Source: Deltaproteobacteria bacterium
Lineage (GTDB): Bacteria > Desulfobacterota > Desulfobacteria > Desulfobacterales > UBA5852
DNA length: 64,000 nt
Direction: 5' to 3'
Assembly: GCA_020444045.1 (NCBI GenBank)
Contig: JAHLLS010000012.1
Coordinates: forward strand, 1-64,000
Position numbers and translations under genes: made by a program. Within the stretch, counting starts at the first letter, position 1; each line of letters begins with the position of its first letter. Under the pieces are notes generated by a model. It was given only the letters and a program-made list of their open reading frames with translations, was not told the origin of the DNA and ran no database searches. Positions 7,837 to 18,024 of this stretch are shown here, one piece after another.

Positions 7837-10800
7837 TCATCGCCGCAAATCAAGGGTATATGGGAAATAGGCGTTGGTTTCTTCTTCCGGCGTCGCCCCA
7901 GGCATGCCGGGGGTGTGGCCACCGGGGACGAAGCGTGCATTGCGTCGGCCTTCGGCTTCATTCGCGTTGACCGGAAAAGTGTCATGGTGGCGCCCTCCCG
8001 GGTGCCCCACATGATAAGCACAACCGCCTACGGATCGTCCGGACCAGGTGTCGAAAAGGTCGACGGTCAAGGGGGTGTGCACTCCGATGGTGGGATGCAG
8101 GCAAGACGGCGGCTGCCAGGCCCGATAACGAATGCCGGCCACGAACACGCCGTCCACGCTGGTCGGCTGGAGGGGGACACGTCGCCCATTGCAGGTCACC
8201 ACGTGGCGGTTCCCGGTCATCCCGGATACCTTGACCTGAAGCCGCTCCACCGAGGAGTCCACATAGCGGGCGGTCCCGCCACCGCCCGGTTCTTCACCCA
8301 GCACATGCCAGGGCTCAAGGGCCTGGCGCAACTCGATCTCCATGCCCTGGCAGTCCACTTTGCCGTGAATCGGAAAGCGAAACTCGAAATGCGGGTGGAA
8401 AAAGTCCATGGATAGCGGAAAGCCAGCCCGGTTCAATGTCTTGAGTACGTCCGCAAAATCCTCCTTCAGCGGCTGGGGCAGCATGAAGCGGTCGTGCAGC
8501 CGCGTGCCCCAGCGCACGAGTTCCTGGCGGTAGGGGGTATGCCAGAACCAGGCTACAAACGTCCGCAGGAGCAATTGCTGGGCCAGGCTCATACGGGCAT
8601 GGGGCGGCATCTCAAAGGCACGAAACTCCAGCAGCCCCAGACGGCCGGCGGCGCTGTCCGGTGAATAGAGCTTGTCGATGCAGAATTCGGCCCGGTGGGT
8701 GTTGCCGGTGACGTCCACCAGCAGGTGGCGGAACAGGCGGTCCACCAGCCACGGCGGACATGAACGGTCCGGACCCGTTTGCCGGTCCAGCTCGGCAAAG
8801 GCGATCTCCAGTTCATAGAGGCTGTCGTTCCGGGCTTCGTCGATACGCGGCTGCTGGCTGGTGGGTCCGATGAAAAGGCCGGAAAAAAGAAACGAAAGGG
8901 ACGGGTGGTTGTTCCAGAAGGAAACGAAGCTGCGCAGCAGGTCCGGCCGGCGCAGAAAGGGGCTGTCCGCCGGGGTTGCACCGCCGAGGACGATGTGGTT
9001 GCCGCCGCCGGTGCCGGTGTGGCGGCCGTCGACCAAAAACTTTTCGGTGCCCAGGCGGGTCTGGCGGGCTGTTTCGTAAAGCGCGGTGGTGCTGTCGACC
9101 ATCTCCCGCCAGCTGTGCATGGGCTGGATGTTCACCTCGATGACCCCGGGGTCGGGCGTGATCTTGAAACTGTCCAGGCGCGGGTCATAGGGCGGGGTGT
9201 AGCCTTCGATCAGCACCGGCAATCCCGTCTTTGCCGCGGTGGCCTCAATGGCGGCCACCAGCTCCAGGTACCCTTCCAGGGAGACAATCGGCGGCATGAA
9301 CACATACAGCCGGCCCTCGCGGGGTTGAACGCACAAGGCCGTACGGACCACCCAGGCGGCGGATTCGCCGACCGCCGGGGCCGGTTCGGTAAAAGGCTTG
9401 GGCTGGGTGCGCACGCCTTCACCCACCCGTTCCGGCGGATGTCCTTGCAAAGCCTGTTGGCCCCTGTGAAGCTCGGGCAGCGGTCCCCGGTCGGCCATGG
9501 GATCCAGGGGGTGGTCATAGGGGAAATCCGCCTTGGAAACCCAGGGCAGAGATTCCAGAGGCAGGCGCAGCCCGGCCGGGGAATCGCCGGGCAGCAGGAA
9601 CATGTGCCCTCCCCGCAACGGCCAGGGGCCGCTCTTCCAGGAGCCGTGCTGCAGGGGCAGGACGTAACCCACCACCGCCCCCAGCCCCCGCTGGAAGGCG
9701 CCCGCCATACGGCTCCGGGCCTCGGGATCGTCCAGCCGGGGGTCGGTGGGATCCACATTCACCGGCAGCCGCTGCTCCTTGTGCAGGTAATACAGGACGT
9801 CCTCGTAGCCTTCGCGGATGTATCGCCGGCTCACCGACAGCGTGTCGGCCAGGGTGTCGATGAAAATCTTGGCCTCGACGATGCCGAAGCCATAGTCTTT
9901 GGACACGTCGGCGATCCAGCGGTCGTCGGTCCACACCGGCTGGCCGTCCCGGCGCCAATAGCATCCCAGGGCCCAGCGGGGCAAGGATTCGCCGGGGTAC
10001 CATTTCCCCTGTCCGTAGTGCAACAACCCACCGGGGGCCCACTGTTGCCGCAGCCGTTTGAGCAGGGTCTCGGCCAGTTGCTGTTTCTCCTCCCCCAGGG
10101 CTCCGGTGTTCCACTGCTCGCCGTCCATGTCGTCGATGGAAACGAAGGTGGGCTCACCGCCCATGGTCAGACGCACATCCGCCGCCGCCAGATCACGATC
10201 CACCCGGTCCCCCAGTTCCAGGATGGCCGTCCAGACCTCCTCCGGGTAAGGCCGTGTGGAGCGGGGTGCTTCGCGAATGCGTCGCACGCTCATGCTGTGG
10301 CTGAAATCCACCTCACATTTTTCCAGCGCGCCGGTAATCGGGGCCGCACTCTGGGGCTGCGGCGAACAGGCCAGCGGGATGTGCCCTTCGCCGGCAAAAA
10401 GCCCCGAGGTGGGGTCCATGCCCACCCATCCGGCGCCGGGCAGATAGACCTCGGTCCAGGCATGCAGGTCGGTGAAGTCGGCTTCCGGCCCGGATGGGCC
10501 GTCCAGGGATTTGACATCCTGTGTCAGCTGGATCAGGTAGCCGGAAACGAAGCGGGCGGCCAGGCCCAGATGGCGCAGGATGTTGACCAGCAACCAGGCC
10601 GAATCCCGGCAGGATCCGCTGCCCAGCGTCAAGGTCTGTTCGCAGCTTTGTACATTGGGTTCCATGCGGATGAGATAGCGGATGTCACGGCTCAGCTGCT
10701 GGTTTAAATCCACCATAAAATTATTGGTCGGTTTGGGGCTGCGATCGATTCGGGCCATGTAGGCCTTGAGTTCTTTGCCCGCCGGTTCTTTGGCCAGATA

Positions 10801-11148
10801 AGGCCCCAACTCCTCCTTGAGAGCCGACGCATAGATGAAGGGAAAGGTCTCGGCCTCGGGTTCCAGGAAAAAATCGAAGGGGTTGATGATAATCATCTCC
10901 GCCACCAGATCGACTTCCACCTCAAATTCAGTGGTTTTTTCCGGGAACACCAGGCGACCCAGGTAGTTGCTGAAAGGGTCCTGCTGCCAGTTGATGAAAT
11001 GGCTGGGGGGGGTCACCGTCATGGAGTAACTCAGAATCGGTGTTCGGCAATGGGGCGCCGGCCGCAGCCGGACGATGTGGGGCGAGAGAGAGATCGGCCG
11101 GTCATAGCGGTACGACGTCTTGTGGTTCAGGGCAACATGGATTCCCAC
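7837..11148 (-). CDS. Large transglutaminase-like protein with DUF2126 C-terminal region
   Basis: A protein of about 1103 residues. The N-terminal 280 residues are a transglutaminase-like module with predicted triad Cys180 (GSGSCRDSAW), His229 (DLHAWTEVYL) and Asp245 (GMDPTSG). The remaining 800 residues are the DUF2126 region (LTMGGEPTFVSIDDMDGEQW, GKWYPGESLPRWALGCYWR, GNHIVLGG, LLLRTFVAWFWHTPYRQELV), which always accompanies this type. I took the GTG at 11148 because an aaagga ribosome site precedes it and family members begin at this GIHVALNH stretch; an ATG at 11205 is possible. It is third in the five-gene operon and no membrane segment is seen. Confidence 0.88.
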   Translation of the reverse strand: MGIHVALNHKTSYRYDRPISLSPHIVRLRPAPHCRTPILSYSMTVTPPSHFINWQQDPFSNYLGRLVFPEKTTEFEVEVDLVAEMIIINPFDFFLEPEAETFPFIYASALKEELGPYLAKEPAGKELKAYMARIDRSPKPTNNFMVDLNQQLSRDIRYLIRMEPNVQSCEQTLTLGSGSCRDSAWLLVNILRHLGLAARFVSGYLIQLTQDVKSLDGPSGPEADFTDLHAWTEVYLPGAGWVGMDPTSGLFAGEGHIPLACSPQPQSAAPITGALEKCEVDFSHSMSVRRIREAPRSTRPYPEEVWTAILELGDRVDRDLAAADVRLTMGGEPTFVSIDDMDGEQWNTGALGEEKQQLAETLLKRLRQQWAPGGLLHYGQGKWYPGESLPRWALGCYWRRDGQPVWTDDRWIADVSKDYGFGIVEAKIFIDTLADTLSVSRRYIREGYEDVLYYLHKEQRLPVNVDPTDPRLDDPEARSRMAGAFQRGLGAVVGYVLPLQHGSWKSGPWPLRGGHMFLLPGDSPAGLRLPLESLPWVSKADFPYDHPLDPMADRGPLPELHRGQQALQGHPPERVGEGVRTQPKPFTEPAPAVGESAAWVVRTALCVQPREGRLYVFMPPIVSLEGYLELVAAIEATAAKTGLPVLIEGYTPPYDPRLDSFKITPDPGVIEVNIQPMHSWREMVDSTTALYETARQTRLGTEKFLVDGRHTGTGGGNHIVLGGATPADSPFLRRPDLLRSFVSFWNNHPSLSFLFSGLFIGPTSQQPRIDEARNDSLYELEIAFAELDRQTGPDRSCPPWLVDRLFRHLLVDVTGNTHRAEFCIDKLYSPDSAAGRLGLLEFRAFEMPPHARMSLAQQLLLRTFVAWFWHTPYRQELVRWGTRLHDRFMLPQPLKEDFADVLKTLNRAGFPLSMDFFHPHFEFRFPIHGKVDCQGMEIELRQALEPWHVLGEEPGGGGTARYVDSSVERLQVKVSGMTGNRHVVTCNGRRVPLQPTSVDGVFVAGIRYRAWQPPSCLHPTIGVHTPLTVDLFDTWSGRSVGGCAYHVGHPGGRHHDTFPVNANEAEGRRNARFVPGGHTPGMPGATPEEETNAYFPYTLDLRR

Positions 11149-11225
11149 GGGTGTTCCTTTCTGTGAAGCGGCGGTATGACCAGGGGGAGTCATATTCGGC
11201 ATCATGCCCCCAACGGGGCGTATCG

Positions 11226-12209
11226 TTAAGCCTGTGACTGCTCCTGGGTGGCATTTTCGATCAGGGGCTTGAGGTTGAAAAACGTCGTACCGATGGCCCC
11301 GTCCACCTGGTTGAGGCGCGTTTGCAGCCTGTCCAGGTATTCGTGCAACCCGTGGTCGACCACTTCGTCGATGTCGGTGTATTCGATGTCGGCCTTGAGG
11401 CGCCCCAGCATTTTTTCAGCAACGTTGCTGGCCGATCCGGTCGGTGAGCCGTTGATACGGTGCAGGCAGATCTGGGCTTTGGTAATGCAATGGCGAATGG
11501 AGCGCGGAAATTGGCTGTCGAAGATCAAAAAACCCGCCACCTTACGGGGGGTAATGTGGTGATGTTCCTTCCGGTACATCTCGAAGGCGCTGGCGGATTT
11601 GAGCACTGCCGTCCACTGAATGTTGTCGATGGGCGTGTTGACTAAATCCGCCTGGGGCAACAACATGAAGTATTTGACGTCCAGAATCCGCGACGTTTTG
11701 TCAGCCCGCTCCATCATCATGCCGATGCGGGCGAAGTTCCAGGCCTCGCCGTGGCTCATGGTGGAGTCCATCAGCCCGGTGAACAGGTGGCTGCGCATCT
11801 GAATGATCTTGAAGAAGCGATGGGGATCCTCCAGGGCCATGGTCAGGCTCTTGGCGTCGGCCAGTTCGAGGTAAAAATTATTCAGATGCTCCCACATCTC
11901 CGAAGAGATGATCTCGCGAATGGATCGGCCGTTTTCGCGTGCCGCTGCCAGACAGCTCAGGATCGAATTGGGATAGCCCCGGTCAAAGGTCAGAAACCGG
12001 ATCACCGCATCCCGGTTATAGTCCGAATTCTTTTTTTCGAACAGCGCCTGGTCGCCGGTAATCATGACCAGCGGTTCCCAATGTTTGCCCTTTTCCGATG
12101 GCATATCGAGCAGCAGGTTGAGGTTGACGCTGATGAAACGGGCCACATTCTCGGCCCGCTCGATATAGCGGCACATCCAGTAGATTGAGTTGGCCACACG
12201 GCTGAGCAT
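11226..12209 (-). CDS. Alpha-E domain protein
   Basis: A 327-residue all-helical protein of the alpha-E family: it begins MLSRVANSIYWMCRYIERAE, the hallmark N-terminus, and carries WNFARIGMMMERADKTSRILD in the middle. The family has no known activity but is nearly always encoded beside circularly permuted ATP-grasp and transglutaminase genes. Many positions alternate Arg/Glu on one helical face, as in the fused copy downstream. The ATG at 12209 has a gaggaag ribosome site. It lies 39 bases after the ATP-grasp gene and 77 bases before the large transglutaminase. Confidence 0.9.
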   Translation of the reverse strand: MLSRVANSIYWMCRYIERAENVARFISVNLNLLLDMPSEKGKHWEPLVMITGDQALFEKKNSDYNRDAVIRFLTFDRGYPNSILSCLAAARENGRSIREIISSEMWEHLNNFYLELADAKSLTMALEDPHRFFKIIQMRSHLFTGLMDSTMSHGEAWNFARIGMMMERADKTSRILDVKYFMLLPQADLVNTPIDNIQWTAVLKSASAFEMYRKEHHHITPRKVAGFLIFDSQFPRSIRHCITKAQICLHRINGSPTGSASNVAEKMLGRLKADIEYTDIDEVVDHGLHEYLDRLQTRLNQVDGAIGTTFFNLKPLIENATQEQSQA

Positions 12210-12248
12210 CTATCTTCCTCCTCTGTATCATGCCCACATTCGCGTCAC

Positions 12249-13679
12249 TTACAGCACCCAGGTATCCTTGCTGCCCCCGCCCTGAGAAGAATTGACCACC
12301 AGCGAACCCTTGGTCAATGCCACGCGGGTCAGACCGCCAGGCTGCACGTAAATTTCTTCACCAAAAAGCACGTAGGGCCGCAAGTCCACATGGCGTCCCT
12401 CGATGCGATCCCCCACGATCGTGGGCACCCGGGAAAGTGAAATGGTGGGCTGCGCCATATAGTTGCGGGGTTCCGCCGCGATCTTCTCGGCAAAGACCGC
12501 CCGTTCGGCTTCGGTGGCATGGGGACCCACCAGCATCCCGTATCCGCCGGACTCGTTGGCGGCCTTGACCACCAGTTGATCCAGATGGGCCAATACATAG
12601 GCCCGGTCCTGGTCGTCCCGGCAAATATAGGTCGGCACGTTGGGCAAAATCGCCTCCTCGCCGGTGTAGTATTTTATGATCTTGGGCACGTAGGCATAGA
12701 TCACCTTGTCATCGGCGATACCGGTGCCCGGTGCGTTGGCCATGGCAATGCGGCCCGCTTTGTAGACTTCGATGAGGCCCTTCACCCCCAGCATGGAGTC
12801 GGGACGGAACACCGCCGGATCGATGAAATCATCATCGATGCGCCGGTAGAGGACATCCACACGCTTGAGGCCTTTGGTGGTGAGCATGTGGACGAATCCG
12901 TCAGCTACCACCAAATCCTGGCCCTCGACCAGCTCCACCCCCATCTGCTGAGAGAGAAACGAATGCTCGAAGTAGGCGCTGTTGTAAATGCCGGGGGTCA
13001 ACACACCGATGGTGGGTGTCTGGACGTTATCCGGGGCCAGAAATTCCAGCATCTCGAGCAGCTTGGTGGGATAATCGTCTACGGGCCGCACCCGGGACGC
13101 CCCGAAAACCTGAGGGAAGGTCCGTTTGAGCACCTGGCGATTCTCCAGCACATAAGAAACCCCCGATGGACAGCGCAGGTTGTCCTCCAGGACATAAAAG
13201 CACCCATCGCTGTCCCGCACAAGATCGGTGCCGGTCACATGGCACCATATGCCCCGCGGGGGGGTGAAACCCTCGCACTCCTTACGGTAGGTGCGACTGG
13301 TGAAGATCAGGTCTTCAGGAACAACCTTGTCCTTCAGAATCCGCTTATCGTTGTAAACGTCCTGAATAAATTCATTGAGCGCAAAAATGCGCTGTTTGAG
13401 GCCGCTCTCAAGCTGCTGCCAGTCGCTGCTGGAGACGATGCGGGGGATGATATCGAATGGCATGATCTTTTCGGTGCCCTCATCACGGCCGTAAACATTG
13501 AACGTGATCCCCATTTTGAGGAGCATGGCTTCCGCCGCCTTCTGGCGCAATACCAGGTCGCCGGCCGGCAGTGACTCGATCTTGTCCACCAACAGTTGCG
13601 CGCCGCTGCGGGGTCGGCCATTGGCCTCGATCAGCTCATCATAAAAATCACCCGTATCATAAGTGCGGAATGTCTCCAT
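12249..13679 (-). CDS. Circularly permuted type 2 ATP-grasp protein
   Basis: A 476-residue stand-alone ATP-grasp ligase of the circularly permuted family. Motifs in order: [26 protein letters not shown]-type segment ([19 protein letters not shown]), [29 protein letters not shown], then [18 protein letters not shown] with the nucleotide-contacting Lys and Gly-rich loop, and [13 protein letters not shown]. All look intact, unlike in the fused paralogue. The family is predicted to form peptide or amide bonds with ATP, probably adding amino acids to a peptide or protein end. It is first in the operon. An in-frame TTG directly before the ATG was not used. Confidence 0.9.
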   Translation of the reverse strand: METFRTYDTGDFYDELIEANGRPRSGAQLLVDKIESLPAGDLVLRQKAAEAMLLKMGITFNVYGRDEGTEKIMPFDIIPRIVSSSDWQQLESGLKQRIFALNEFIQDVYNDKRILKDKVVPEDLIFTSRTYRKECEGFTPPRGIWCHVTGTDLVRDSDGCFYVLEDNLRCPSGVSYVLENRQVLKRTFPQVFGASRVRPVDDYPTKLLEMLEFLAPDNVQTPTIGVLTPGIYNSAYFEHSFLSQQMGVELVEGQDLVVADGFVHMLTTKGLKRVDVLYRRIDDDFIDPAVFRPDSMLGVKGLIEVYKAGRIAMANAPGTGIADDKVIYAYVPKIIKYYTGEEAILPNVPTYICRDDQDRAYVLAHLDQLVVKAANESGGYGMLVGPHATEAERAVFAEKIAAEPRNYMAQPTISLSRVPTIVGDRIEGRHVDLRPYVLFGEEIYVQPGGLTRVALTKGSLVVNSSQGGGSKDTWVL

Positions 13680-13794
13680 CAAACCCTTCCCTCCATAAAC
13701 ATGCAGGTCCCCGGAAAAAAGCTGCGAAGATAGTTGATTTGAGAAAAGTTAAAAAGCATACCCCTGCCAATCCTAGCGCGGCATCGCAAGTCAT

Positions 13795-14751
13795 TCAACC
13801 AAAATATAAAATCCGTACCAGGAGCGAAAGCGGATAATAGGCCAGCGTGAGAAACCCCAAGACAGGGCCATAGGATTGGCGGGTGATGACAACGATGAAA
13901 AAAAGAAAGGACAGGATGAAAACCGACAGGTAATCGAACAAATTGCTCTGGCTGAAAAAGATCGGTTCGTTAAATGCGACGATGGTCGCCGCCAGGACAA
14001 GGAAGATATTGAAGATATTGCTCCCCAGGATATTGCCGATGGCAATATCTTTCTGTTTTTTGAAAACCGCAATGATACTGGCCGCACAATCCGGTATGGA
14101 CGTCCCCACGGCAATCACGGTCAAGCCCACGATGGACTCGGATATCTGTAATCTTTCGACGATGGTCAAGGCATTACGGAAGATAATTTCACCGCCGGCG
14201 TACAACATGACGCCACCCATAAAAAATATGCCCCATTCCCTTTTGCAGGACACATCCATGCAGGCCTGGTCGGACTTCGGCAACTTCCGGTTGTGCCGGA
14301 TCATCTCGCGGTTCGTCCAGAAAAGATAGCCGGCAAACCCGACAAACAGAAAAAGACCATGGATCAGTGTCAGAGCGTTACGACCGGAAACCGTTATGAA
14401 GATCAGAATCAGCAGGGGCCCCATAAACAGAAACAGCAGATCCTTGGCGAAGACCTCTCGTTTTATCGGCAAGGCGGTGATCATGGCACTGACACCGATG
14501 CCCACGCACAGATTGATCAGGTTGCTGCCCGAAACATTGCTCAGGGCAAACTCGGCATTGCCATGCAGCGCGGAAATCAGATTGAAAAACAACTCCGGCG
14601 CGCTGGTGCCGAACGCCACCAGAGTAATGCCGATAATGAAGGCCGGGATATTTTTCTTCCTGGCAATGCCGGCGGCGCCGGTGACCAGGAAATCACCGCC
14701 TTTGTAGAGCAGCACGAATCCGATAATCATCCCTACGATAACGAGTAGCAA
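13795..14751 (-). CDS. Calcium/sodium antiporter (CaCA family, YrbG-like)
   Basis: A 318-residue membrane protein with about ten helices and two inverted alpha repeats. The first has GTSAPELFFNL and SNVSGSNLINL; the second has GTSIPDCAASI and GNILGSNIFNI. The acidic residues in both GTSxP[ED] motifs are the expected cation ligands. It exchanges Ca2+ for Na+ or H+ across the inner membrane. The start is TTG at 14751 preceded by gaggga; an ATG seven codons later is an alternative. It lies 115 bases upstream of the ATP-grasp operon on the same strand, with no terminator seen between them. Confidence 0.88.
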   Translation of the reverse strand: MLLVIVGMIIGFVLLYKGGDFLVTGAAGIARKKNIPAFIIGITLVAFGTSAPELFFNLISALHGNAEFALSNVSGSNLINLCVGIGVSAMITALPIKREVFAKDLLFLFMGPLLILIFITVSGRNALTLIHGLFLFVGFAGYLFWTNREMIRHNRKLPKSDQACMDVSCKREWGIFFMGGVMLYAGGEIIFRNALTIVERLQISESIVGLTVIAVGTSIPDCAASIIAVFKKQKDIAIGNILGSNIFNIFLVLAATIVAFNEPIFFSQSNLFDYLSVFILSFLFFIVVITRQSYGPVLGFLTLAYYPLSLLVRILYFG

Positions 14752-15322
14752 AGTATCCCTCTATGATAATATGATTCATCCGTCTTCCGCTATGATCAGA
14801 ACGGATCAATCCGATCGGCAGAAACCCGAATGCCTCCCCCATGACCATTGGTCAGGGCCGAACGGACGTGGCGCGGCGGTCTTCAAGTTTGATGATATGA
14901 TATCCGATGAGCCACCTCTATTTGAATTTTTCAACCATCGCCCCCTCCTTGCCCAACTTTTGTGCTATCGCCGGGGGCGGTGCCGCAACACGATCAAAAT
15001 GACGCAACCTAACGGTTTTATGCCCCTGATGCAATGAAAACCGTCAGGGCCGTGGGGAGCTGTCCATACGGGATGCCGTGGGTCCCGGTCAATAAAAATG
15101 GGGGGCAGGCAGCGCAAGGCTGAAAAATACCTTTAAATTTATTTTATGATTGTTTATTAATCAAATATGGATTCATTCATTTAACCTGGTTGCCGTACAT
15201 GGCCCATAACCCCTTTCCATTCATTCCTGCGGCTGTGCCCTGATTCCAGAATCACATGCCGGGGCCGCGCTGCGTGACAACGCGATTATCACTTTAAATG
15301 CAAAACCACACAAGGAGGTACC
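14752..15322. other. Intergenic region between divergent antiporter and acyl-CoA ligase genes
   Basis: 571 bases without a supported gene. A reading frame of 88 codons at 14771 shows no family features, no convincing ribosome site and ordinary chance composition. The stretch 15125-15180 is clearly AT-rich (runs of t/a such as tttaaatttattttatg) and probably holds the ligase promoter. No repeat or RNA fold stood out. Confidence 0.5.
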
Positions 15323-16969
15323 ATGACAGCCCGATTGATTGAAAAAACCCCGTCGGCCGATGCTTATCCCCTGCTCATCAAAAACATCCTCCGGACACCG
15401 CTGCAGTATGCGCCCGATCAGGAAATCGTCTACCGGGACCAGATGCGCTACACCTACCGCGACCTCAATCGGCGCATCCACAAGCTGGCCAATATGCTGG
15501 CCGCCGCCGGCGTCAAACCCGGCGATACGGTTGCCGTGATGGACTGGGACAGCCACCGCTACCTGGAATGTTTCTTTGCCGTTCCCATGATGGGGGCTGT
15601 TCTGCACACCATCAACATCCGGCTGTCGCCGGAGCAGTTGCTCTACACCATCAACCATGCCGAAGACGATGTCATCCTGGTTTTTTCGGAATTCCTTCCC
15701 ATGCTGGATGCCATCAAAGACCAGATCAAAACGGTCAAGAAATTCATTCTGTTGACCGACGCCGAGCAGCCGGAAACCAGCTTGTCCCTGGCGGGAGAAT
15801 ATGAAGCCATGCTTGCAGGGGCCGATGATCACTATGACTTTCCGGATCTGGATGAAAACACCATGGCCACGACCTTCTACACCACCGGGACCACCGGCTT
15901 ACCCAAGGGGGTTTTCTACAGCCACCGCCAGATCATGCTGCACACTTACGGACTCATGTCGGGCATTTGCATCTACAAATCCCAACTCACCCTTGACTCC
16001 GCGGACGTCTACATGCCCATCACCCCCATGTTTCACGTCCACGCCTGGGGTGTACCCTACCTCTGCACCATGATCGGCACCAAGCAGGTCTATCCCGGCC
16101 GCTACGAACCGGAGATGCTCCTGAAGCTCCTGCTCACGGAAAAGGTCACCTTTTCCCACTGCGTCCCCACCATCCTGCACATGCTGGTCAGCAGCCCGGC
16201 CGTGAAAAACTTCGACCTGTCGAACTGGAAGGTCATTATCGGCGGTTCCGCCATGTCCAAGGGGTTGTGCAAAGCATCCCTCGACCTGGGCATCAATGTC
16301 ACCTCGGCCTACGGCATGTCCGAAACCTGCCCTCTTCTGACGGCTGCCAATATGAAACCCCACATGCTGGACTGGGACGCCGACAAGCAGGTGGCTATCC
16401 GCTGCAAAACCGGCCTGCCGGTGCCGAATGTCAACCTGGAAATCCTCGACCCCAACGGGCAGCCCCTGCCCCACGACGGCCAGTCCGCCGGCGAAGTCGT
16501 GGTGCGCACGCCCTGGCTGACCCAGGGCTATGTCAAGGACCCTGAAAAGAGCGAAGAACTCTGGAAAGACGGATGGCTGCATACCGGCGATGTGGGCATC
16601 ATCGATACGGACGGTTATCTCCAGATCACCGACCGCATGAAGGACGTCATCAAAACCGGCGGCGAGTGGATTTCCTCATTGGAACTGGAAGACATTATCA
16701 GCCAGCACGAAGCCGTCAGCGAAGCCGCCGTGATCGGGGTCCCTGACGACAAATGGGGCGAACGCCCGTTGACGCTGGTGGTCCTCAAACCCGATTATGC
16801 CGATAAAGTCACGGGGGAAGATCTGAAAAAATTCTACACGGCATTTGTCGAGAACGGCACGATTCCGAAATACGGCGTCCCCGACCGGGTGGTCATCACC
16901 GATCAGATCGCCAAAACCAGCGTCGGCAAAATCAACAAGAAGGAAATCCGCACTCAGTATCGATCGTAG
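15323..16969 (+). CDS. Fatty acyl-CoA ligase (AMP-forming, AlkK-like)
   Basis: A 548-residue member of the adenylate-forming family. The AMP-binding loop [15 protein letters not shown] lies near residues 183-197, followed by [56 protein letters not shown] and the C-terminal [11 protein letters not shown] that holds the catalytic Lys. The motif spacing is closest to the medium/long-chain AlkK-like group; chain-length preference is inferred. It activates a fatty acid with ATP to acyl-CoA in the cytosol. An aaggaggt ribosome site precedes the ATG, and a strong hairpin follows the stop. Confidence 0.92.
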   Translation: MTARLIEKTPSADAYPLLIKNILRTPLQYAPDQEIVYRDQMRYTYRDLNRRIHKLANMLAAAGVKPGDTVAVMDWDSHRYLECFFAVPMMGAVLHTINIRLSPEQLLYTINHAEDDVILVFSEFLPMLDAIKDQIKTVKKFILLTDAEQPETSLSLAGEYEAMLAGADDHYDFPDLDENTMATTFYTTGTTGLPKGVFYSHRQIMLHTYGLMSGICIYKSQLTLDSADVYMPITPMFHVHAWGVPYLCTMIGTKQVYPGRYEPEMLLKLLLTEKVTFSHCVPTILHMLVSSPAVKNFDLSNWKVIIGGSAMSKGLCKASLDLGINVTSAYGMSETCPLLTAANMKPHMLDWDADKQVAIRCKTGLPVPNVNLEILDPNGQPLPHDGQSAGEVVVRTPWLTQGYVKDPEKSEELWKDGWLHTGDVGIIDTDGYLQITDRMKDVIKTGGEWISSLELEDIISQHEAVSEAAVIGVPDDKWGERPLTLVVLKPDYADKVTGEDLKKFYTAFVENGTIPKYGVPDRVVITDQIAKTSVGKINKKEIRTQYRS

Positions 16970-16982
16970 AACACCGAACAAC

Positions 16983-17019
16983 GTCAGCGGGGGGACCGGC
17001 ATCCGGTCCCCCCGCTGAC
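16983..17019. terminator. Bidirectional terminator hairpin between convergent genes
   Basis: A perfect 17-bp inverted repeat (gtcagcggggggaccgg / ccggtccccccgctgac) with a three-base loop lies between the convergent acyl-CoA ligase and nucleoside-gate genes. T runs on both sides are short, so part of the termination may depend on the very stable stem. Confidence 0.75.
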
Positions 17020-17025
17020 GCTGTT

Positions 17026-18003
17026 TCAGCCGAATCGGCCAACCGGCTTCACGGCCGGTTCGCCCGGCACCCCACCCCGGCGGCGCTGCCAGATGGTCCA
17101 CAAACGGTAGAGGTGAACGGCGGCCAGTGCGGCCACCAGGCGCGGCAACCACACCCAGAGAGCCGGAATCCCCAGGGCCATGAAAATAGCCGGATCTTCG
17201 ATGAGGGCATGGTTGATGCCGATGGAGAGCTGCAGGCGTTCGATCTCATCTTTTTCGAAAGTCCCGGCCCGGGCCTCTTCGACAATCACGGCCGCCCCGT
17301 AGGTCAAACCGAAAACCGCGGCTGTCAGCCACAGGATACCCACCCGCCGGCTCAATCCCATCAGCCACAACACCGGCCGCAGCAGTCGCGCCAGCAAGGG
17401 AATAATCTGCGCCGCCCGCATGAGCTCCATCACGACCATCATGGCCGTAATAATGGCAAAAATCTGCAGGCACAGGATGCCCGTATCCCAGAGCCAGCCC
17501 TGCAGGAGAGCACCAAAGGGCTCGACCCCGCGGGGAATCACCGCCACCGATACATCAACCGGCGCCCCCGGCGGCAGCAGGCGGGCAAGACACAGCACGG
17601 TCACCACCGATGCGGTCATTCGCACCAGCGTTGCTTTGAAAAAATTGAGGCCGGAACGGGCCTGCACGATGCCTTCTTGGATGATGTTGTGGGAAATAAG
17701 CAGGAATACCGCGATCAGGATGGTCTCCGTCATGCTAAAGTCCAGGACCGCCAGCGCGGCCACCGCGCCGTAAATACCTGCCAGCAAGCCCACCGTCAAT
17801 GGCAGGGCCGCCTCCGGGGGCAGACGCAAAAACCCCATGGCGGGCGCCAGTATAAAATCCAGATGGCTCAACAGGCCGCTGACATCGATCACAAACGTCA
17901 AAAGGGAGCACGGCACCAGAATTTTGAGCATCCATAGCGTACCGCGCAGCCCGCGTTGAAGCCCTTCCCGTATCGCGGGCCATACCTTATCTGCTGCAAG
18001 CAT
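17026..18003 (-). CDS. Nucleoside-recognition (Gate) domain membrane protein
   Basis: A 325-residue polytopic membrane protein with two homologous halves. Each carries a Gate/nucleoside-recognition-like segment: WMLKILVPCSLLTFVIDVSGLL...LLAGIYGAVAAL in the first, and ITAMMVVMELMRAAQIIPLL...VFGLTYGAAVIVEEA in the second. Related proteins are SpmA/SpmB-like or YjiH-like and have no firm substrate. The ATG at 18003 has a gaggaga ribosome site. The gene follows the glycosyltransferase gene by 21 bases on the same strand. Confidence 0.8.
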   Translation of the reverse strand: MLAADKVWPAIREGLQRGLRGTLWMLKILVPCSLLTFVIDVSGLLSHLDFILAPAMGFLRLPPEAALPLTVGLLAGIYGAVAALAVLDFSMTETILIAVFLLISHNIIQEGIVQARSGLNFFKATLVRMTASVVTVLCLARLLPPGAPVDVSVAVIPRGVEPFGALLQGWLWDTGILCLQIFAIITAMMVVMELMRAAQIIPLLARLLRPVLWLMGLSRRVGILWLTAAVFGLTYGAAVIVEEARAGTFEKDEIERLQLSIGINHALIEDPAIFMALGIPALWVWLPRLVAALAAVHLYRLWTIWQRRRGGVPGEPAVKPVGRFG

Positions 18004-18024
18004 ATCTCTCCTCGCCGGTTGGCG

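Noticed and set aside
8779-10707. 642-codon open frame antisense to the DUF2126 gene
   Set aside because: It is the mirror of a GC-rich coding region; its composition is Gly/His/Gln-rich without any domain, while the minus-strand frame matches known families throughout.
14771-15037. 88-codon frame upstream of the acyl-CoA ligase
   Set aside because: No ribosome site, no recognisable features; chance frame likely.
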